A DNA stretch of 64,000 nt from contig JABYQQ010000005.1 of assembly GCA_022605405.1 (NCBI GenBank), positions 2,931,971 through 2,995,970 on the forward strand. Reading direction: 5' to 3'. Source of the DNA: Earliella scabrosa. Lineage: Eukaryota; Basidiomycota; Agaricomycetes; Polyporales; Polyporaceae. The notes beneath the pieces were generated by a model. That model was not told the DNA's origin. It did not search any database and saw only the letters and a list, made by a program, of their open reading frames with translations. This document shows, one piece after another, positions 57,536 to 64,000 of this stretch (its first letter is position 1; the number at the start of each line of letters is the position of its first letter). A program made the position numbers and the translations under genes.

Positions 57536-59738
57536 CGAGAACAAGGTCTGCGGATGAGACCTCCCGTTCCAAGAGACGCAAAGGTGTGCCGTATTGTTTC
57601 TCCTTGTCCTGTCCGAACGTTAAATGCTGACGTACTCTCCATTGCCTACCCTACTCACTATGAACCGAACAATCTCCTTCGCGACTAGCGTCGCGAGCTC
57701 TCCTCGAGTGAGAGACCTCCGGGTCCTCTTGATGCGACCAACATTGATTTGACGGGTGTATGGCCGGTGTCCGTCAAACTAAGTCAGAGTGGGGTAAGTA
57801 TATGAGAGGTCATCAATGCCAGCCTCCCACGTATTGGCCCACAGGTGTCGATCCACCTCAAACAGAGGACGACGGCAGTACCCACCTGGAGTCGAACAGA
57901 CATCTTCTGTCCAATCTGGATATCTGGAGAAAATGCTGGACGTCCTCGGTCTGGATAATCATCGAGACGCGTCTGGGTTGCATCGAGAAGACTCATGTGG
58001 CCAAATTCGATGGGCCCGGACAGAGTCGTCGTTCTCCGAGTGCAATGCTCCTGATACGGATCCTGAGGCAGAAGCTGGAGTACTGGTAAGTGAATAGGCG
58101 AGTGCTAGGTTGCATCAGATGGACTCACCGTGATGGTTGGACTCAAGCCATTCGCCGCCGGCGGTTGTCTCCAACACTCGCTGACAAAGGAAGGAGGAGC
58201 CTGGCGTGTAAGGGAGACGGCCCGTCAAGAATATATCCAACTTCGTCTGATAGCATTGCACACTTGGATGGGAAGGAACGCACTGTAGATATAGCCGGTG
58301 GTGACGTTTCATCCTGTCCTACACCCCCCAAAGTGGAGCCGCAGGCAGGTTCCACAGTACTAGTGTCGTTCGCGTCGGGCTAAACATTGTGTCCGTAGTC
58401 AACTTGGTATAGCGAGTGTATTGATTCGGTGAGTGTGACACAGACCTTGGCTTGGACACAAATGCTATCACATGGGAGCCTCGTAATACTATCTCCCGCG
58501 TGGAATGATGGATCATCAAGTCCACATATGAGCGCGTGGGTGTTAGTAGCGAGCTTTTTATGCCATGAGGACGATCAGCTTAGAGTAACTGGCACGCTGA
58601 ATAGACTCACAGGCGTTAAAGACAACCGCTCGGCACTATGCCAGTCACACACACCAGGGTAAAAGTAACGGCACGGAAGACAACATGAAGGCATGTCAGG
58701 AGGTGATGCGTCAGTCATGGCAAAGTGCTGAACAGACAGAGGAACGTTGCATCGGGGTCATGGGGCTTTATAGACTCACAAACAATGGATAGACACACAA
58801 GCACCATGCCATACCGTCAACAACCCTTGGGTTGAGACCCGGCCCCGTTTCCTCTCAGTGCGACGATCGCCGTGGCGGGTTCGGGACTTCTGGAAAATTT
58901 TCAGAGGAGATAGTGCGTGAACTTAATGTGGTCAACTTACCAAGCGTCCACTACGGGTCCGACTGCGACTCGGAGCATGCCGGACGCGCAGCAATTTTCA
59001 GTGCCTGGGATACCCGTGAAGTATACTATAGTAATTTCGCTCCGATGTGAGTACCTCGGTCCACAAGCCTCAAGGCTCATGGACACTCTGACAGCGTCTA
59101 AGCGACATGAAAAGTTTTCAGCGCGCTACGATCGTGGCCACGAGCAGACTGACACTGACTGACCTCAATATCTACAGCTGAAGTTCCGGTATTAACCCCG
59201 CCAGTTGGGCTGGCATGGGGTCCACCATGATTATCAGTTATTAACCACAGAGTCGCCAGCAAGTCGTTATGTAGTGGCATGTGAACTTTTTGTATATGTC
59301 TTTGTCAGCTTTCTTGAACAAAACAATTTTACGTGACGATTGTCTGAGCCGCGTCTTGCAGGTCGCGGCCCAGAAGGAATATTCAGACTCGCTTGTAGAG
59401 CTCAGCCCAGCGTTCAGAGGTGTTCAGCTTAGTCTATCCTCATCTGGCGCCTGCTTGAAAATAGATGCACATGACAATGCACATGATATCTGCATCGGCA
59501 GCCGTCCAAGATATCCCAGGTTCCCATATGTGGTCTGAGCGCCACTTGGATCCGACGTGGGCGGTGTTGTAAAGTTGCATCTGATGAAGTTTTCAAGAAT
59601 GGTACAATTCACACGAGGACAACTTGTAAGTATGCTCACTGGTTGACCCGGTGCGCGCTCGGCGATGATAGACTCATGATCCCTGCCGGCCTTGAACATG
59701 ACCAGTTCACCCAAGAGACACGAACTTAGTGCACACTA
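57536..59738. other. Gene-poor stretch
   Basis: Contains several open frames of 70-110 codons (for instance 57.76-58.09 kb and 58.1-58.3 kb) and many gtgagt/actcac-like splice motifs. No frame-consistent gene and no known domain. May be a decayed gene or element. Confidence 0.3.
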
Positions 59739-60004
59739 CTGTACTGTTCAATCCAAAGCGGCGCGTCACATGTCACAGAGCCTCCATCCGCGCCGTTCTG
59801 AGGTGCCAGTCACAAGTCACAGGACGTCGGGCCACTTGGGAGCTCGGCTTTCAGGCGTCAGTCCTGCCAAATATGGCAAATTTTCGGGCGCCGACGGCGC
59901 CCAAAGCCCTCGGTCACACCGTTTTGGGGGTCGCGCCGCGCCGCTTTGACAACTCCCGGTGGTCACAGGTCACACCCGGCGCCGCTTTGGATTGAACAGT
60001 ACAG
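59739..60004. mobile_element. Second MITE, TA-flanked, with about 26-bp inverted ends
   Basis: Begins CTGTACTGTTCAATCC and ends with GGATTGAACAGTACAG. Inverted identity continues through AAAGCGGCGC on both sides. TA flanks at 59737-59738 and 60005-60006. The 266-bp GC-rich interior has no transposase. Different family from the MITE at 25.6 kb by end sequence, same TA preference. Confidence 0.8.
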
Positions 60005-60352
60005 TATGTATAGCAGGGCCCTCCGGGCAGTCCTGGACTACAGAAAATTGAGTGGCGGTAGCACATTTAACATAGATGAGTCATTAATGATAATTTAATA
60101 TTAATATTAATGATTGATCGTCCGTGCGCCACACTAGTACTGGCACACTCAAGAGACAGACCTTGTACAATTATAGAATATGCACTACAGCGGGTTCGAG
60201 TACAGATACAGTGTTCCGACAAATACACAATGACGCGAGCAACAGAAACGACCACGCACCTTCAGCAAGCAGATTATAGTACAGTATGTATTGTATATTT
60301 GTAATGCTACAAAGACGGAGAGGACATCACCTTCGCGCGCGCACTCGTCTGT
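60005..60352. other. AT-rich intergenic stretch
   Basis: Holds a short AT-rich palindromic run (60083-60114, TTAATATTAA-type) and the 3' flank of the first HicA-like gene. No gene recognised. Confidence 0.4.
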
Positions 60353-61206
60353 TCACGGATGAAGGCGAACATTGGTTCGCCGAGCCTTCTTTTTCTTCTT
60401 GGGACGGTCCTGACGAAGACCGTTGTCGTTCTCACCTCCGCGACGCTCGCCGGCGTCGTTCTCACCTCCGCGACGCTCGCCGGCGTCGTTCTCACCGCCA
60501 CGACGCTGTTCCGCGTCGCGAGGACCATTGCGCCGGCGTTCGGGCGGCGCGACGTCATCAACTTGAGCCCTACCAGCATTCGGGTCGACTACGATGTCCT
60601 CAGCGGCGGCCTCGCCTCGGAGGACGAATGTCGAGGAAGTCCAACCGTAAGCCTTGCGGACGTTCCGGTGCAAGCTACAGAAGGTTAGTTGTCGGTTCAA
60701 TACCTGACTCAAGGACTCACCCGTTCAGTGTGGCCGTTGAGACCTTGGCCTCGTGCTGGGAGAGGATCAACGCACATACGCGCGTGACGACAGTGTCCAC
60801 ACGTACCGCCGAGAGTGTGATGGACCGATTGCCCCACTTACGCTTTGCTTCGTCCGTTCCCGGCGTAAGTTTCCAGTGCGAGCCCCCGTTGGGTTGCGTG
60901 ATCGCGAAACCGATGGCCCCAAAGGCCTGCAGAGACCGGTCAACTACCTATGCACGGTCGGATCAGAATACTTACATGATAAACCGCCTCCCTGTGGAGA
61001 GGGAAGCGTTCATGTCGATCCGTCTTCATGATCGTGTCGAAGATCTATAGAAAAAGTCAGTATGCGCGCGAATGGAACGTATCCGCAGCACTCAAGATGA
61101 GAGCACGCAAGTACGAGACCATTCGGACGCGAAGGGGGTGGAGTGGAGAATTAATAACGTAGCTACTCACCTCTTTCACGTCCGCGGCAACCTCTGTCTG
61201 GGCCAT
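60353..61206 (-). CDS. HicA-like domain protein A with RGG-type repeat and basic tail
   Basis: Five exons (61171-61206, 60976-61044, 60807-60926, 60721-60755, 60353-60674) give 193 residues with consistent phases. MAQTEVAADVKE is followed by a helix. Next is a compact domain with GFAITQPNGGSHWKLTPG and, after the fourth exon, TATLNG plus VRKAYGW. Order (GF.., GSHW.., strand ending VTL/ITL, HG/HE, T-L-N-G, VRKAYGW) resembles the HicA double-stranded-RNA-binding RNase fold, where the His after GS is catalytic. The C-terminal third is hydrophilic with three RRGGENDAGE-type decapeptides and ends PKKKKKARRTNVRLHP, a likely nuclear signal. The paralog next door has identical exon lengths. RNA binding is inferred; toxicity is not implied. 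Confidence 0.65.
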
Positions 61207-61611
61207 GGCGGTCGTCGGTACGAGCAGGTGAGAGGTAGTGGTGGTGGTGGTAATGGTGGAGGCCGCGGGATAAGCGCTCGACCGACTCTGGCATAGTCGG
61301 TTATCCAAAAGGGGTGTGTCGCGCGCGATATCGGCCGCGACATAGAGAGTGTAAGGGGCGCACGAGGGGGTAACACAACGAGTGGCGTGCGATGGTGGGA
61401 CGGAGCGAGGCTGCAGGTATGCAACCGCAGATGGTGTCGGTCGCGAGCGGGAGGTATGGGGGGGGGGGGGCAAAAGGGAAGGTGCGGCTGAGGATTGGCA
61501 GCGAGTGATGACGGACGCCGCACACTGAATGAGTGTAGAAGTACGGGCGCGGGGGGGGGGGGGGGCAGGAAGGGAGGGCGGTAGTGCCCTGAGACCTGCG
61601 CGGGACAAACT

Positions 61612-61767
61612 CGGGAGCGCGCCTTGGAGGGAGCTCGCGTGCTACAATCCCGGGAGCGCGCCTTGGAGGGAGCTCGCGTGCTACAATCCCGGGAGCGCGC
61701 CTCGGAGTGAGCTCGCGTGCTACAATCCCGGGAGCGCGCCTCGGAGTGAGGTCGCGCGCGGGCGAGC
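61612..61767. repeat. 39-bp tandem repeat, four copies
   Basis: Units start with CGGGAGCGCGCC at 61612, 61651, 61690 and 61729, an exact 39-bp period; copies 1-2 have TTGGAGGGAG and copies 3-4 TCGGAGTGAG. It sits about 400 bp upstream of the first HicA-like gene. A single related CGGGAGCGC unit lies at the same place upstream of the second gene (about 63971). Confidence 0.85.
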
Positions 61768-61931
61768 AACTCGCGACGCGCACGGACAATTAAATCCGGC
61801 GTAAGAGGGGGTAGGATGCGGTGGCGGGGTAACGGGCTCGGGCGAGAGTGAGTAGCAAGTGAGAATGCGCGTGCGCGACAGTATAAACGCGAAGTTTCGA
61901 ATACGGGCGTGAACGCGAGCGCGGGGATGGT

Positions 61932-62052
61932 GCGGGATTGCGGGACGGCGGGACGGCGGGACGGAGGATGGCGGGATGGCGGGATGACGGGACGGCAGGA
62001 TGGCGGGACGGAGGATGGCGGGATGGCGGGACGACGGGACGGCAGGATGGCG
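61932..62052. repeat. GGGACGGC/GGGATGGC minisatellite
   Basis: Runs of 8-10-bp units (GGGACGGC, GGATGGCG) with a higher-order repeat of about 60 bp (GGACGGAGGATGGCGGGATG occurs twice). Confidence 0.8.
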
Positions 62053-62389
62053 ATGTTGAAGGCGCCAGCGGCATTGGGCAGCGGAAGCACTGGATTCCAG
62101 TTTGCGTTGATTCTGTAGCGAACGGTGGCGAACGAGAGAGCAGGAAGACGAACGTTGGTGCGCACACACGAGAGACGGCGTGTTGGCTCTGAGTAATTAG
62201 TCGGAAGTCCCTCTTGCGGCGCCTTTACCGCCTCGTCCACGAAACGCTTCCTAGTTGCAGAGGGACGCGAACAACACAAACGACGCACCTTCATCGCGAA
62301 AACCATAAGTACAGTGAGGATGAATCATATAGATCTACTAGTACAGTTACAAAGAATGGGACATCACCTTCGCGCGCGCACTCATCTGC

Positions 62390-63568
62390 TCATGGGTGAA
62401 GCCGGACATTTTTTCGCGGAGCCTTCTTCTTTTTCTTGGAGCGCTGGGGCTCGTCATCGTTGGCACCATCCCGACGCTGTCCGGCGCCGTTCGCACCATC
62501 CCGACGCTGTCCAGCGCCGTTCGCACCGTCCTGACGCTGTCCAGCGTCGTTCGCACCATCCCGACGCTGTCCGGCGTCGTTCGCACCGTCCCGACGCTGT
62601 CCGGCGCCGTTCGCACCGTCACGACGCTGTCCGGCGCCGTTCGCACCATCCCGACGCTGTCCAGCGCCGTTCGCACCGTCCTGACGCTGTCCAGCGTCGT
62701 TCGCACCGTCACGACGCTGTCCGGCGCCGTTCGCACCACCCCGACGCTGTCCAGCGCCGTTCGCACCGTCCTGACGCTGTCCAGCGTCGTTCGCACCGTC
62801 CCGACGCTGTCCAGCGCCGTTCTCACCGCCACGACGCTGTATGGCAACATTCTCACCTCCGCGACGCTGTCTAGCGTCGTTCTCACCGTCGCGATTGCCG
62901 TTACCGCGCCGTGCAGCGGGCCGCGCGCCATTGTCGGCCGCACCGACGCCCTCAATATCGTCCAGAGGAGCGGGAGCGGGAGCGTCGTTACGGAGGACGA
63001 AGGTAGTCTCGTCCCATCCGTAGGCCTTGCGCACCGAGCGATTCAGGCTGTAGGATGTTAGCAGACCGTATAGTCACCCACTCGAGCCCACTTACCCGTT
63101 GAGGGTGGCCGTTGGTACTTCCGCTCCGTGCTGTGCGAAGATCAGCGGCCATGCATTCGCGAAGGACGCAAACGTACCGCGGCGAGTGTGACAGCCTGAG
63201 TCCCCCACTTCCGCTTTGCTTCGTCCGTCAGAGGTTCGAATTTGTGATGCGAACCCCGACTTCCCGACACATAGTCGAAGCCGATGGCTTTGAAGGCCTG
63301 CAAAGACCGGTGAACTATCTACGCATGCTCAGTCCACAGTACTCACATCACGGACGGTGTCCTTTTTCAACGGGAAGCGAGCGTGCCCGTTTGTCTTCAT
63401 GATAGTGTCGAATATCTGTAAAGCAAGTCAGGATTGCGCGCAGATGAAACATATCCGCAGCACCCGAAACGACAGTGCGCGAATACATGATAATCTAACC
63501 TGAAGTATAGATCTAAACAAATCGGCACTCACCTCTTTGACATCTGCAGAAACTTCTTCTTGAGGCAT
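62390..63568 (-). CDS. HicA-like domain protein B with long RRDGANGAGQ repeat
   Basis: Five exons (63533-63568, 63347-63415, 63178-63297, 63096-63130, 62390-63047). The first four are exactly as long as in gene A (36, 69, 120, 35 nt) with the same phases, and the product has 305 residues. MPQEEVSADVKE and a helical segment precede the domain, which shows GFDYVSGSRGSHHKFEP, VTLAAHGAE, TATLNG and VRKAYGWDETTF. GSHH-F followed by HG and T-L-N-G is close to the bacterial HicA pattern, including the catalytic His. The tail has about 14 decapeptides of the type RRDGANGAGQ, then SKKKKKAPRKNVRLHP. The read-through of intron 3 contains a stop, confirming splicing. Possible RNA-binding nuclear protein. 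Confidence 0.7.
62463..62880 (-). repeat. 30-bp in-frame coding repeat, about 14 copies
   Basis: Units such as CGACGCTGTCCGGCGCCGTT on the plus strand, period 30 bp, encode RR/RQ-DGAN-G/D-AGQ on the minus strand. The period being a multiple of three keeps the frame; gene A has only about three related units. Confidence 0.9.
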
Positions 63569-64000
63569 GGCGGCAGTCGCGACGAGGATGAGGGAAGTGA
63601 TAGCGTTGGTAGCGTTGGTGGTAGAGTCAGTGGAGGATAAGCGCGCGCCCGACGCCCGCGAGGTATGTTGCCCAAAAGGGGCGTGTCGGGCGCGACAGCG
63701 ACGGCGACGGCGAGTGCGTATTTGGGGCGGGATGGGGGCACGCGACCAAGAACGCGCGATTGTGGGACGGTACGAGGCTGCAGGTACACAACGGCGGCCG
63801 CGTATTGTCGACAGCAACAGCGAGCGGGTGTGGGGGGCGCGGCGAAGGTGCGGGCATAGCCTGGGAGCAAGTGATGGCTGTGGTCGCGCACTCGACTGGG
63901 GGAGTGTACAATGACGGAAGGGCAAAGAGGGGAGGTCGGGAGTGCCCTGAGACCCTCGCGGTACACTCTCGGGAGCGCAGAGGGGGAGCGCGCGCGAACG
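63569..64000. other. Upstream region of HicA-like gene B
   Basis: Matches the upstream region of gene A in places (GGGAGTGCCCTGAGACC.., CTCGGGAGCGC near 63935-63980 versus 61580-61620), showing that the duplicated unit includes promoter DNA. No other gene recognised up to the window edge. Confidence 0.5.

Larger units (their letters stand above)
61207..62389. other. Repeat-rich promoter region between the two HicA-like genes
   Basis: GC-rich and purine-skewed. Contains G-runs at about 61459-61470 and 61551-61564, the 39-bp tandem repeat, a GGGA(C/T)GGC minisatellite and the 3' flank of gene B. Long minus-strand frames here are low-complexity Pro/Arg text and are not called. Confidence 0.5.

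Noticed and set aside
57760..58383. Multi-exon gene continuing from the small gene at 57.2 kb
   Set aside because: The attractive open pieces cannot be joined in phase at the available GT and AG sites.
61176..62306. 376-codon minus-strand open frame
   Set aside because: Runs through the 39-bp repeat and minisatellite; Pro/Arg/Ser low complexity, different frame from the conserved MAQTEV start of gene A.
62463..62880. CRISPR-like regular repeat
   Set aside because: The units are contiguous 30-bp coding repeats without unique spacers, in a eukaryotic gene.
62396..63061. 221-codon plus-strand open frame over the repeat
   Set aside because: Antisense of the 30-bp coding repeat; the minus frame is supported by the paralog and by exon conservation.

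Overview
The window is nuclear DNA of a filamentous basidiomycete, most likely an Agaricomycete. The genes are broken by many short introns (about 50-70 nt) with GT..AG borders. Several families are basidiomycete or fungal hallmarks: DUF6533 and DUF6534 seven-helix membrane proteins, cerato-platanin, a HET-domain protein, DUF6589, an OTT_1508-like deaminase and a fungal TPP riboswitch. The species cannot be named from the sequence alone.

Layout. 1-5.9 kb: PNUTS/Ppn1-like protein (-), HMG-box protein (+), WW-domain protein (+). 6-9.1 kb: DUF6533 membrane protein (-) and an unresolved stretch. 9.5-11.6 kb: low-complexity, stress-protein-like gene (+). 11.9 kb: intron-containing initiator tRNA-Met (-). 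12.1-13.3 kb: kinetochore subunit Spc25 (-). 13.5-16.1 kb: APC-family transporter whose first intron holds a TPP riboswitch, so probably a thiamine transporter (+). 16.3-18.4 kb: mitochondrial Icp55-type aminopeptidase (+). 19.6-21.6 kb: DUF6534 membrane protein (+). 21.9-24.1 kb: HET-domain protein (-). 24.7-25.1 kb: cerato-platanin (-).

25.3-36.6 kb is an accessory island. A dispersed repeat (25.3-26.0 and 36.2-36.5 kb) is interrupted in its first copy by a TA-flanked MITE. Next to it, 26,094-33,346 is a 7.25-kb segment with about 157-bp inverted ends, each carrying an internal hairpin. It holds two divergent genes, a DUF6589 protein and a RecQ-like helicase, and looks like a complete DNA transposon. 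An OTT_1508-like deaminase gene follows.

36.7-38.3 kb: mitochondrial acyl-CoA dehydrogenase (-). 38.6-42 kb: a degenerate gene fragment and a degenerate tandem array. 42.7-46.5 kb: protein-kinase-like gene with a truncated C-lobe (-). 47.2-49.5 kb: metallophosphoesterase/DUF2433 protein with an RRM-like tail (-). 49.9-55.2 kb: Mediator subunit Med13 (+). 55.8-57.0 kb: mitochondrial glycine carrier Hem25 (+). 57-60 kb: one small spliced gene, gene-poor DNA and a second MITE.

60.3-64 kb is a tandem segmental duplication carrying two paralogous five-exon genes (-). Their N-terminal part resembles the HicA RNA-binding/RNase fold. It is joined to an arginine/glycine-rich decapeptide repeat of very different length in the two copies, and to a shared basic C-terminus. 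The most novel-looking items are the DUF6589/RecQ element and the HicA-like pair; the riboswitch in the transporter intron is the clearest regulatory element.
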